From Burhinus oedicnemus (lineage: Eukaryota; Chordata; Aves; Charadriiformes; Burhinidae): a stretch of 64,000 nucleotides of DNA. The notes beneath the pieces were generated by a model. It did no database searches. It was not told the origin of the DNA and was given only the letters and a program-made list of their open reading frames with translations. The stretch is from positions 770,493-834,492 of the forward strand of contig VFFE01007193.1 in assembly GCA_008921705.1 (NCBI GenBank). The letters run 5' to 3'. Shown piece by piece: positions 19,586 through 29,031 of this stretch (position 1 is its first letter; each line of letters begins with the position of its first letter). The position numbers and the translations under genes were made by a program.

Positions 19586-19635
19586 GAGGCTGAGGCGAGG
19601 CGAGGCGAGGCGAGGCGAGGCCAGGCGAGGCGGCG
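19586..19635 (+). repeat. GGCGA pentanucleotide repeat
   Basis: Short tandem run of ggcga units with one ccagg interruption inside the CpG island. Confidence 0.85.
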
Positions 19636-20701
19636 GGGCCCGTAGCCCAGCGCGGCCCGCCCGCGCCGGCCTCCCTCGCCAGCTGGCGACCTGCGGGGCC
19701 CACCGCCAGGTGGCAACTGCGGCCTGCTGAGGAGGGCGGGGGCGGCCCTTCCCCTGGCCCGCCCGCCTTCCAGGCCCCGCGGCCCGAGCCCTGGGGACGC
19801 GGCGGAGCGGCGGGGGATCCTCGAGCCGTGCGGCTGCCGGGGCTGCGGCGGGGTTGATGAAGGGGCTCTTCCCCCCCTGCGGCCGCGCTGGGCCCGAAGC
19901 TGGGCCGAGCCCTGACCTCTTCCGGGACCCGCTGACCTTCACTCGCTGCCTGTCACGTTTTTAGCCCCCATTTCCTGTCGTGCAGCCCAGGAGATTATCT
20001 TTACCCCCAAGGGTTGGCCAAAGCGGATTATCCACCAACCCCTTTATCGCAGGCTGAGCCAGGGGAGACCCTGGGGCACAGCCCGGCCCCTCTGCTGCTT
20101 CTTCTGGAACTGCACCGATCCCCCCCGGACAGGGCAGGAGTGCACCCCGGCTCATGGCACCCGCAGAGCGGGGCTGGCTGAGGACATGGAGCTCTGGCTG
20201 GTTGCAGCCCTGCCACAGCCCGCCCGGAGCTCTGAGCCAGCCCAGAGGGGAAGAGGGTTTGTGCTGAGCCACGTCCACAGCCCTCTGCCCCTCAGAGCCC
20301 CCCATGCCCGGAGCCCTGTGCCCTTCAGCACGTGGGGGTGTGGCACAAGCAGACAGGAGCCAGCCCGGCCCCTGCCGAGGTTCCCCCGAGCCACGGCCTC
20401 ATGGAAAGCTGAGCACGGCCACGCTTCAGCCCGCTTCCCTCCCGGTGTGGGAGTCTCCCCCACGGGAGGTGCTGCTGGCCCTAATCTCACAGCCCCTCAC
20501 CCCGGGTCACTCCCATTAGGTAAAGGAGCAGCTCTTCTTGGCGGGGGTATCTCCCTCTCGCGCTTTCCTTGTATTGTACGGGCCTGGGTCATCGAGGAAA
20601 TCTTACAGGTCCTTCTGCTGCCGAGTGGTCACGGGGGAAGCCCGGCCCCCTTCCCCCCATTGTCAGCGGCCGGGCCGTATCCTCGCTCCAAGCCCCGGCC
20701 C

Positions 20702-20711
20702 CTAAAAATAG
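20702..20711 (+). promoter_or_regulatory. MEF2 consensus site in a candidate enhancer
   Basis: CTAAAAATAG matches the MEF2 consensus exactly. It is followed within 30 bases by SOX/TCF-like CTTTGTC and ATTGTT. It lies between the CSNK2A1 promoter and TCF15. Function is inferred from sequence only. Confidence 0.4.
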
Positions 20712-22518
20712 CTCTTTGTCAGGCGATTGTTCCGACACCTTCGTGGCGGCATTGACGTGGGCCGGAGCGGGAGAGCGGTGGGGTAGGTGGAGGGGAAGGG
20801 CTGGAGGTCCCCCCTGGGACCGCTCCGAGTATTCGTGGCTGATAACAGCCCCTGTTGTGGGGAAATGGGCTCCCGGCGCACGGCTGTGTGCTGAAGGCCT
20901 TCCCGTGCCACTGCCTGCTGCTGCCTGCTGCTGCCTGCTGGTCACCTCTCCCCCACCTGCCCCAGCCCTTCTGCCAGCTCTGCACAGGAGCCCCACCCTG
21001 GGGTCTCCAAATGGGGGGAGGCCTCTGCCCAGGGCACACTGGGGATGGAGACCTCCCAAGCCCCTGGCTCAGACCCCACAGGGTCGGCTCCAGCCCCACA
21101 CCCCTCAACCGGCACCCCGGGGCTCCCCACATGCCCCCTGCACTGCTCACCCCGGTGGGGCCAGGGTAGGCAGGGGTCTACCCCGGGGGAGGGCAGGGTT
21201 GTCAGTGGGTGGGAAGGCAGGCAGGACCCCCGCCAGGTTTTGGAGGGGTTAAGCCCAGCCCTGCAGAGCTGTCCCTGCCCCGGGCACCTGCAGGGGTGAC
21301 CCCCAGTGTGGCCCTTACCTGGTCCCCAGCGAAAGCCCCACTAACACGTCCCCATTTCTGCCAGTGGTGCCTGTTTGGTTGTGGAGCACCCGCAGGGTTC
21401 GCTCTCGAGAAGGGACTGCGTTGTGGCAGGATGGGGGTCAGCACCCCCCTCCCCCTGCCGATCCCAAATGGATCCCCGGAGCTCCAGTGCCTGTGCCCCG
21501 CCCCCCCTCCCCCGTATCTGCTCAGAGGGGCCCCTTGCACTGCGCAGCCCTGGAGTGGCCCCACTCAGGGGAAGCACCCTGAGGAGAGCCCCCTTACTTG
21601 TCACCCCCTGCCACCCTGACCACTCTCAGCTGGAGGTGACCGTCCCCCCAGAGCCCTCTCCTGCTTGGCCACCCCAGCTGCAGAAACAGGATTTTATTTC
21701 CCGTGAGCGTGAGCAGGTCTGGATTAAAATAAACTCCTGGCCCAGATCCCTTTTCTGGTGTTGCAGGAGATGCCACGTTGGCCACAAGTGCTGCTGAGCG
21801 CCCGAGCCTCAACCCTCTGGGCTGTGTGTCCCCACAGCGGGGACATGCCTGTCCCCTGCCTGGCCCTTGGGGACATCTCCCTCTCTCAGACGTGCCTGGC
21901 CGTGCTGGCTCTTGAGAATGCTGGCCCTGCTCAGCAGCCATCCCCAGGCTGGGCTGAGCCCCCTGGGGCTGCTGGCCGTGGGGCAGGGCACGGGGCCAGC
22001 CCTGCTCTGATTACCCCCAGCGCTTTTTCCTTTTTCTTCCTTAATTTACTGAGTGCTAAATCCAAATATTACAACTTCCCCTCCGCACCGCTGGTTACGC
22101 AGGCGGCCCCCGGCCGGGCATTGTCTTATTGTTTGCAGAGGGAAGCTCCAGCGGGAGATTAACCTGGCGTTCACCCCGCGCCGCGGCTTCACACCCTGTC
22201 CCTGCCCGCAGGGCCCACGTCCCCGGGGACTGTGGCCAGCAAGGGTCCCAGCAGGGCGAGCAGCTCTGAGGGGTCTGACACACGGTGTGGACATGGCGAG
22301 TTGGTGGCACTGGGGGTGCCTGGAAGCATGGGTGCCCACAGAGGGGTTGGTGAGGGTGGGGAGGAGCTGGCGGGTGTCCTGGGGTTCTCAAGCAGACCCT
22401 TTGTCCTGTTCCTTCCCCAAGGACCCTGGCAGGGTGCTGGCAGGGTCAGTGCTGGCGTAGGGAGGGAGGGACTGTCCAGCACCCCAGCCCGGGGGCCATC
22501 ATACTGAGCCCTGGTCTG

Positions 22519-22546
22519 CCCATCCCATCCCATCCCATCCCATCCT
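22519..22546 (+). repeat. CCCAT pentanucleotide microsatellite
   Basis: Five near-perfect catcc units in tandem. Confidence 0.85.
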
Positions 22547-23978
22547 ATATCAATGTGCCCATCACACCATAGTTCATGGTGTGTCCACCTCATCTCAGCC
22601 CTGGCTGCCATCCACCCCCTGCCCTGCCCTGGGCAGCAGAGCCCTGTCCCCCTGACCCTCTGTCCCCCTGTCTCCACCCACTGCCATCTAGACCTTGGGG
22701 GTCGCTTCACAGTCCTTTGACCCCAGGTCCAACGCAGTCGGGGGTGACCTGTGATGCTCGGTTGATTGTTGCAGTCACTGCAACAGGGAGGATTCCCTGA
22801 GCATTGCGTGGCTGAGCTTTGCTCCGGTGCAGGTGCAGGTGCAGGACACGCTGGAGTCTTTGTCCTGAGCCTCTGCTCTGCGAGGAGCCCAGGGAGGGCC
22901 AGGCAGCACCCAAAGGTGTTGCCAAAGGACAAGGCATGAGGAGGGCTGGGTCCCGGGGCTGAAACCTGCCTTTGTGTCCCACATCCCTGGCTGGCTCTGC
23001 TTGCTCAGCTGGCACAGGCTCAGGATCAGGCACAGGATCAGGCTCAGGATCAGGCTTAGGCTCAGGCTCAAACACGGCTTGACCCTCCTGCCCCATCCCA
23101 GGGGCTGTGGGCTCGGACACCAGTGCTGCCCACTGACCGCAGGGTCTGCCAGACCTCTCCTCCGTGGCAGCTCCATCCTCCCACGCCCCCATGCCTGGCC
23201 AGACTCTCCTGGGTCCCCACGATGCCACGAGTCCCTTTCCACAGGCCCCGGTGCACAGTGGTGCCAGGGGCTGTGGGGTCCTGGCCCCCGATCACCAGGG
23301 AGTGAGCCCCTGCCCAAATCCCCTGCCCTCCTGCCTGCAGCTCCAGGAGCTTCTGCCCAGCCGGACCCGACCTCGGCTGTCCCACCAGCGCGGTGGCTCT
23401 CGGCACTGCCGGGCTCTGGCCATGGGTGCAGCCCTGCTGCATTCCAGCCTTGCTGGCCCAGCAAGGTTAAACTGCGGAGAGGCTGAAATATTTGGGAGGG
23501 GAATGGAGAAGGGAAAGGGAAAAAAAAAATCTATAAAAAGAAAGTTTAAAAACACAAGTTAAAGAAAAAAATACCAGGCGCGGAGTGCAGCTGCGGTTCT
23601 GGTTCCAGTTCCCAGGTGATGTCAGGCCTGGAGCCTCTCCAGCCCCGGCCCCTCGGAGACGGTCTTTGTGGGTTCAGCACTGAGTGTTTTTCCTTCCTGA
23701 GACTCGGGGACACCTTCCTGTCTCAGAGAAAGCGGCCAAGAGCCTTTCCAAGGGTGTCCGCGCGCAGGAAGGGGAGAGGATGGGAGGGGAGCGCGAGGCG
23801 GCGCGGCTGGGCTCGGCGCGGGGCTGTGGCTGCCGGGGAGCTGGGAGCATCCGCGGGCAATCAGCTGGGGTGGCTACGGCAATCGCCCCACACGGGGCAA
23901 AGAGGCACCCAGCTTCCACTGGCCTGGCAGCCTCTGGTGCCTCTGAGTCACCATTTCCCTCTCGCCATGCTGGGAGGG

Positions 23979-24735
23979 GCTGGAATGTACTGGGACCCAC
24001 AGGCTTGGCGCTGGCACATGCTGGGACCCTTGGGCTTGGCAGTGGAACAAGCTGGGACCCATGGTCCCAGTGCTGGGACATGCTGGGATCTGTAGCCCCA
24101 GCACTGGGACGTGCTGGAATCCACATCCACAGCACTGGGACATACCGGGTGCACAGCCCCAGCACTGGGACTTAACTGGGACCCATGGGTGTTACACTGG
24201 GGCTTACTGGGGCCCTAGTTCCTAGCACTAGGATGTGCTGGGACCCGTGGGCTTGGCACTGGGACATGCTGGTATGCGCAGCCTCAGCACCGGGACGTGC
24301 TGGATTCTGCAGCCCCAGCACTGGGACATACTGGGTGCACAGTTCCTGCACTGGGACATACTGGGACCCATGGCCGTTATGTTGGAGCTTGCTGGGGCCC
24401 TGGTCCCTGGCACTGGGACATGCTGGGACCCATGGCCCCAGCATTGGGATGTGCTGGATTCCACAGCTCCTGCACTGGGACGTACTGGAATTCATGGCCT
24501 TTACACTGGGGCTTGCTAGGGCCCTAGTCCCTGGCACTGAGGCGTATGGGGTGCGGAGTTCCTGCACTGGGACTTACTGGGACCCATGGCCTTTATATTG
24601 TAGCTCACTGGGGCCCTAATCGCCGGCACTGGGATATACTGGGACACTCATGCTCAGTCCTGGGACACACTGGGACCCACAACCCGGCAGTTGGGACACA
24701 CTGGGACCTGTGCACTTAGTGCTGAGACCTGCTGT
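23979..24735 (+). repeat. Minisatellite, units of ~30-35 bp built on CACTGGGACATGCTGGGACC
   Basis: About 750 bases of imperfect tandem units sharing cactgggacatgctgg with variable spacers (catggccccag, cctttatattg). Several frames on both strands stay open because the unit lacks stop codons. The translations (repeats such as LGHAGTHGPS or TGTYWDPWPL) have no known domain, so I treat the array as non-coding. Confidence 0.88.
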
Positions 24736-25494
24736 GCCCCCAGCACTGCGACCACCAGCCCTCACTGGCCCCTCGGGAGCTCCGGAGCTGCCGCTTCATG
24801 GAGCCGGTCCCTTTTCATCTGCAGGTGGGACTGTTTGCAGAGCGCAGCCCCCTCCCCGCTGCCCCTGCCCCCCGATAAACCCGGGGGCAGGGATTCTGTG
24901 TCCCGGGCTGTTTGGAGAATCTCACGGCTGTTTATTGGGGTCTGGGACACATTAGCCACGCTGAGAACAAACCTCTCCCACCCACCCCGGTCCCTGCCTG
25001 GGACCAGCTCTCACAGCTGCGCTGCGCTGTCAGCTCCATAAATCAAACCCGGGGGGAGGGAGCCCGGGGCAGGCTCGCCTCGGCCGAGCGGGGGGCCGAA
25101 AGGTGCCGGTGGGCTCCCGCTTTCGCCCCCTCCCCAGAGCAGGCTGGGGGAGGCTCCTCTGGGACCTCCAGGGTGTTTCCCTTGCTCCCTGCTGTTCCAG
25201 CACCCCGGGAAGACGGGGCAGATCTGACTCCGCAGCCCTCGGAGGGCTGCCCCGGGAGCCCCCCACTGCCCCATCCGCAGCTGCCTCTGCTCTGCGGGAC
25301 ACGCCGGCCCCTGGGAACTGCCGGTCCTGGCACAGCACCTTTCCCAGGCTCAGCGCTCCCTGCCGCCCAGCCTGGCCCAGCCCCTCCAAGCAGGGTCCCG
25401 GGGAGGGACACCCAGCCTGGGAACCCCCCATGTCCCCAACTGACCCCACACAGGTGCTGCTGCCTGCAGCCCTGCCGTGCATGGCCCTGGGCAG

Positions 25495-25700
25495 CCATCA
25501 CGATGGCGGTGGTAGTCACAGCGGTGGTGGCAGTCGTGGCAGTGGTGGCAGTCACGGCTGGCGGTGGGGACACTCATGTTGCTGGTGGCAGTCGTGGTAT
25601 TGGTGGCATTCATGGTGATGGTGGCAGTCACGGTGATGGTGGCAGTCGTGGCGGTGGCAGTTGTAGTGGCAGTGGCAGTCGTGGCAGTTATGATGTACCA
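25495..25700 (+). repeat. GGTGGCAGT-type minisatellite
   Basis: About 200 bases of units close to ggtggcagtcatggtgatgg, 9-18 bases long. Translated it gives a Gly/Ser/His-rich string on plus and His/Thr-rich on minus. There is no sign of a real exon. It lies about 400 bases beyond the TCF15 poly(A) signal. Confidence 0.85.
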
Positions 25701-26082
25701 GGCGGAGGGGAAAGCACAAATCAGTGACGCCAACCCTGACCCACTGCCCGGGCGCTTGTGTCTGCGGCATGGGGCTGGCAGTGCCGTCCCCATCCTGCGG
25801 CATGGCACTGCGCAGACCGCAGCTCTTGCGGGGCCAAAGCTGTCGGCATGGCCTAGGGACGCGGGTACAGCGTGTGCCCGGGGGTCTCGCCCCACGCAGA
25901 TCCCGCTGGGACCCACGAGTGCACCCACAGGGAAAGCCAGGACGGTCACACTGGCTCCAGCGGCACAGAGCAGCGGCAGGCGCAGGGCCGGGGGGTCGCG
26001 GCCATTTTGGGGACCCCATGTGCCCCCGACCTTGCGCCATGCCAGGGCGGCAGGCAGGTACCAGACCATCAGAAAAATAACG

Positions 26083-26088
26083 TTTATT
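26083..26088 (-). terminator. TCF15: TCF15 poly(A) signal AATAAA
   Basis: AATAAA on the minus strand, about 350 bases after the stop codon, giving a 3'UTR of roughly 26065-26440. It is the only such hexamer between the stop and the GGTGGCAGT repeat. Confidence 0.75.
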
Positions 26089-26440
26089 TTCCAAGCGGCT
26101 GCATGTGCACAACCAGCGCCTACGGGGCCGTGACACCGTTCCCCCCCGGAGCGCCTCGACACCGGCCGCACACGGGCCCCTTCCAGTCCAGCCCCGGGGC
26201 GCAGGGACCCCCCTCCCCGGCCCTGCCCCGTGCGGGCAGCCTCGGCCACGGGAGCGTCCTCCCGCCCCGCTGCCGGCTCCGGGGCCGGTGTCGGTGCTGT
26301 CCCAGTCTGCGGCCCAGGGTTCGGCTGCCGCCGCCTCGGGCAGGCAGCTCCCTCCCTCCCCGCTCCGGTCTCTGGGGCTGGCGTGCGTGGGCTCTGGCCA
26401 CCTCTGCCGCTGTCTCAGGCGGGTGCTGCCGGACCCCGGC

Positions 26441-26515
26441 TCATCTCCGCGATACTCGCAGGGGGGTCACTCCCCGCACCTTCAGGCAGTTGCCCCCGAG
26501 GTCCCTCCGACCACC
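26441..26515 (-). CDS. TCF15: TCF15 exon 2 (coding part, residues 160-183)
   Basis: Found by searching the minus strand for the conserved paraxis C-terminus. It has acceptor cacag, then [24 protein letters not shown] and TGA at 26443-26441. Confidence 0.93.
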   Translation of the reverse strand, partial: GGRRDLGGNCLKVRGVTPLRVSRR

Positions 26516-28856
26516 CTGTGGAGAGAAGAGGAGAGAGCTGCAGGCACCAGGGTGGGTGTCCTGGCCGGGGGGTGCCCCGCTACTGCCCACCGCTGCCCCG
26601 CGCCAGCTCCATATGGATGAACTGCTCCGAAATGTCCAGTGCCCCAGTCCTGGGACAGCTTAGCTCTGCCCAGGATGGACAGACAGACAGATGGGGCTTT
26701 GTCTGGCGAGTGGCTGGGTAGGCAGCTGCTGGGAGGGGGCCACCCATGGCCATGTCACCCTGCAGGGACACGGCCCCCATGGTTGCTCAGTGCCACCATG
26801 CTTAGACCTGTGGGCAGGGCTGGCATCGCCCCGGGGCAGACCCACAGCCCTGGACAGACCCACGGCACCCAGACAGACCCACAGCTCCAGAACAGACCTA
26901 CATCCCCAGGACAGACCCACAGCCCTGGACAGACCCATGGCCACCGGACAGACCCATGGCCCCACAGAGGATGAGGAGGCTCAGCCCCACCTCCCAGCAC
27001 AACTTCAGCCCAGTACCACCCAGTATAAACCAGCATGGCTCAGCAGAGCCCAGTACTGCCCCTAGCACCACCCAGCATGGCCCAGCACAGCCCAGTTCCA
27101 GCCCAGCCCAGTTCCAGCCCAACCCATTTCCAGACTAGCACACCTCAGCATGGCCCAGTACAGCCCATTTCAAGCCTATTTCCAGCCCAGTACAGCCCAT
27201 TTCCAGCCTAGCCCCAGAGCTGGGAGGTGCAGAGTCAGGTCCAAGCCCAGCTCCTGCCATTGCCCCCAGGGTCCTGGGTGCTGCAGGAGCTCGCTGGCCC
27301 CAGTGCATCCATGGGGTCCCCTGGGGGGTCCAGCACAATGCCAGTCCCCCAGCTCTGGCCCCGGGGAGCAGCCCAGGGACAAAGCTCAGCCCCGGCTGGA
27401 GGGTCCCTGCTGGGAACAGCTCTTCCAAGGACTGGGACTGAGGGTCCTCTGGGGAGTGCTGGGGAGTCTGCGGAGTCCGGCCAGTGAGGGTGGGGGCACA
27501 GGAGCAGGAGGAGCAATTAAAAATGGAGCAGGAGAAATCAAAAGAGCCCTGAGGGCTGGTATGTGCCTCGTGGCCATGCTGCTTGCGGTCATACATGGGA
27601 TGGCTTGGGGGTCTTGTGGGGATGGTGGCGGGTCCGGCAGCCTCTGTCCACAGCCCTGCCCATGGGGCTGGGAAGCTGCCAGCCCCTCACCCTGCCTCCT
27701 GTATGGCCCTTCCCAGGGTGGGGGCACCCAGGACCCCAGCGTGGGCAGCGGGATGGGCTCACCATGGGTAAGGTGCCCCCCGAGCTGGGCGGGGGTCAGC
27801 TGGGCAGGCAGGGCAAGACAGGGCAGGGGTGCCCAGCTCAGCCCCCCGCCTGGGGTGGGAGCCATGTTGGCACCACCAACAGACCCCGAGTGGTGCCACG
27901 GGATGGGGAGCCCTACCTGGCTCCCCCATGTCTGCTGTACCCTCCCTCTCTCCATCATGTCAGGGTGCTGCCTGAGGCAGCCCTGCTGCAGTGCCCAGGG
28001 GCCTGGTGAGGTCGGGAAAAGGGGGTAGGGTCAGCCTTCGAGCTCTGAATTCTGCCCCCAGGGTGGCCAAGTGTCCCCAGCACTGGGGTGACTGTTTAAC
28101 CCCCTGAGACCTCCCATCCCGGACGGACGTGGGGGAGCAGCCCGGCCCTCTGACGCGAGCGGGAGCTGTGGGCGTGCGGCTACGAGCAGGATTTGGCCGG
28201 GAGCAGCCAAAACCTCTGGCGGGGGCTGGAGGCAGAGCCTGCGGTTCTTGCTGAGACATGCTGAGCCTCCTGCCCTACTCAGCCTGGGCAGGGGTTGCTG
28301 CCCTCCATCCCGTGGGGACATGCCGACCCTCCTGCTCCGCTCAGCCTGACTGTTGCCCCCATCCCACCACCCTGCTCACCCCTTTCCGCTGGTTGCTGAG
28401 GCAGAAGGTGCAGATGCTGCGGGGCTGCTTGCTGTCCAGGTCGCCCTTGGCCCCATAGATGGCACTGAAGCAGGGCTGCCCGTCCTCGCAGCCCTCGCCC
28501 AGCAGCAGGACGTTGGCCAGGTGGGAGATGTAGCTGGAGGCCAGGCGGAGGGTCTCGATCTTGGACAGCTTCCTATCCACCGGCTCAGTGGGGATGAGGG
28601 TCCGCAGGGCGGTGAAGGCCGTGTTGACGCTCTGGGTCCGGTCCCGCTCCCGCGCGTTGGCCGCCTGCCTCTGCTTCACCATCACCATCGGCCCCGGTTT
28701 CCGCGGCAGCTTGCGGCGAGCCTCGGCACCCTCGCAGCAGCCAAATGACTGGTCCGACGTGTCGCTCTCGCTCCGGTTCTCCTCGTCCTCCGAGAGGATG
28801 CTGAGGTCGGGGTAGAGCACACGGGCGGCCACGGGACGCAGCATGGTGAAGGCCAT
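26441..28856 (-). CDS. TCF15: Transcription factor 15 (paraxis), bHLH, complete
   Basis: Paraxis is a class II bHLH activator that binds E-boxes with E-proteins and directs somite epithelialisation. Exon 1 coding is 28856-28380 (159 codons, donor GTGAGC). Exon 2 is 26515-26441 (24 codons plus TGA, acceptor ctccacag). Both junctions are phase 0, giving 183 residues. The N-terminus [20 protein letters not shown] is followed by an acidic Ser-rich stretch ([17 protein letters not shown]). The bHLH is at about residues 63-116: basic [13 protein letters not shown], helix 1 [13 protein letters not shown], loop, and helix 2 [19 protein letters not shown]. The conserved tail [11 protein letters not shown] is completed across the intron by [20 protein letters not shown]. 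The ATG is the conserved family start; the open frame continues upstream without another plausible start. Confidence 0.96.
26835..26965 (+). repeat. Minisatellite, ~15-18 bp unit ACAGACCCACAGCCCTGG
   Basis: About eight imperfect copies of cagacccacagccctgga in the TCF15 intron. Confidence 0.85.
26995..27215 (+). repeat. Minisatellite, CAGCCCAGT(A/T)CC-type units
   Basis: Imperfect 10-18 bp units (cccagtaccacccagtata, cagcccatttccagcc) next to the previous array. They read in the opposite sense as a Trp/Gly/Leu-rich frame of no known family. Confidence 0.8.
28380..28856 (-). CDS. TCF15: TCF15 exon 1 (coding part, residues 1-159)
   Basis: 477 coding bases holding the whole bHLH domain. The donor is AAAGGG followed by GTGAGC. 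Confidence 0.95.
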
Positions 28857-29024
28857 GACGGGGTGCCCGCCCGTGCCCCCGGCCCTGCTGGGGGGACCCC
28901 CCAGGCTGTGGGGAGCCTTCCCCCGCCGGCACAGCTGTGACGGCCGGCTCCGAACGCCTTCCCACTGCTGCTCTGCTCCAGCGGCCGAGCGGGGCTGGGA
29001 TGGCTGTCTGCGGGGGGAATTGGG

Positions 29025-29031
29025 ATTTATA
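29025..29031 (-). promoter_or_regulatory. TCF15: TCF15 TATA box
   Basis: TATAAAT on the minus strand in a GC-rich context (CCGTATAAATCCC), 169 bases upstream of the ATG. This predicts transcription starting near 29000 and a 5'UTR of about 145 bases. Confidence 0.7.

Larger units (their letters stand above)
18680..19930. promoter_or_regulatory. CSNK2A1: CpG island promoter of CSNK2A1
   Basis: About 1.2 kb of very GC-rich, CpG-dense DNA lies upstream (minus strand) of the CSNK2A1 coding exons. It holds a YY1-like CCATATT (minus, near 19340), adjacent ETS-type motifs at 19389-19402 (CCGGAAG, CGGAAAT), a 12-base match to the NRF1 consensus at 19443-19454, and a ZNF143-like ACTACA motif on the minus strand at about 19500-19482. 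This is a typical housekeeping promoter. A GGCGA pentamer repeat sits on its distal side. Confidence 0.75.
19931..26060. other. Intergenic, CSNK2A1 promoter to TCF15 3' end; no supported gene
   Basis: GC-rich DNA with many overlapping open frames in both directions, none with a recognisable domain or splice structure. It contains a CTG-rich repeat (about 20920), a MEF2/SOX-type island (20.70 kb), an AT-rich island (22.03-22.17 kb), a CCCAT repeat (22.52 kb), a 750-bp minisatellite (23.98-24.74 kb) and a GGTGGCAGT-type repeat (25.50-25.70 kb). Confidence 0.6.
26516..28379 (-). other. TCF15: TCF15 intron, largely minisatellite
   Basis: 1.86-kb intron. Its 3' half (26835-27215) is made of two tandem-repeat families. 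The rest is GC-rich with no recognised exon. Confidence 0.8.

Noticed and set aside
19335..19587. Plus-strand frame starting ATG at 19335 (MAEAQGSAASRRDQSE...)
   Set aside because: It has a fair start context but overlaps the CSNK2A1 promoter in antisense, is Arg-rich by composition, and has no known relative.
18495..19942. Long Arg/Ala/Gly/Pro-rich frames on both strands in the CpG island (up to 402 codons)
   Set aside because: Very GC-rich DNA rarely contains stop codons; composition, overlap and lack of domains show they are by-products of a CpG island.
22974..23486. Frame with (RI/RL)n dipeptides (HRLRIRHRIRLRIRLRLRL)
   Set aside because: Produced by a short caggatcaggctcagg-type simple repeat at about 23020-23070; no protein support.
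23616..24619. Repetitive frames in the 24-kb minisatellite
   Set aside because: The repeat unit simply lacks stops; several frames are open at once and none has a protein-like pattern.
24912..25727. 271-codon frame ending in Gly/Ser/His repeats
   Set aside because: The C-terminal part is the GGTGGCAGT minisatellite and the N-terminal part is generic GC-rich sequence; no exon signals.
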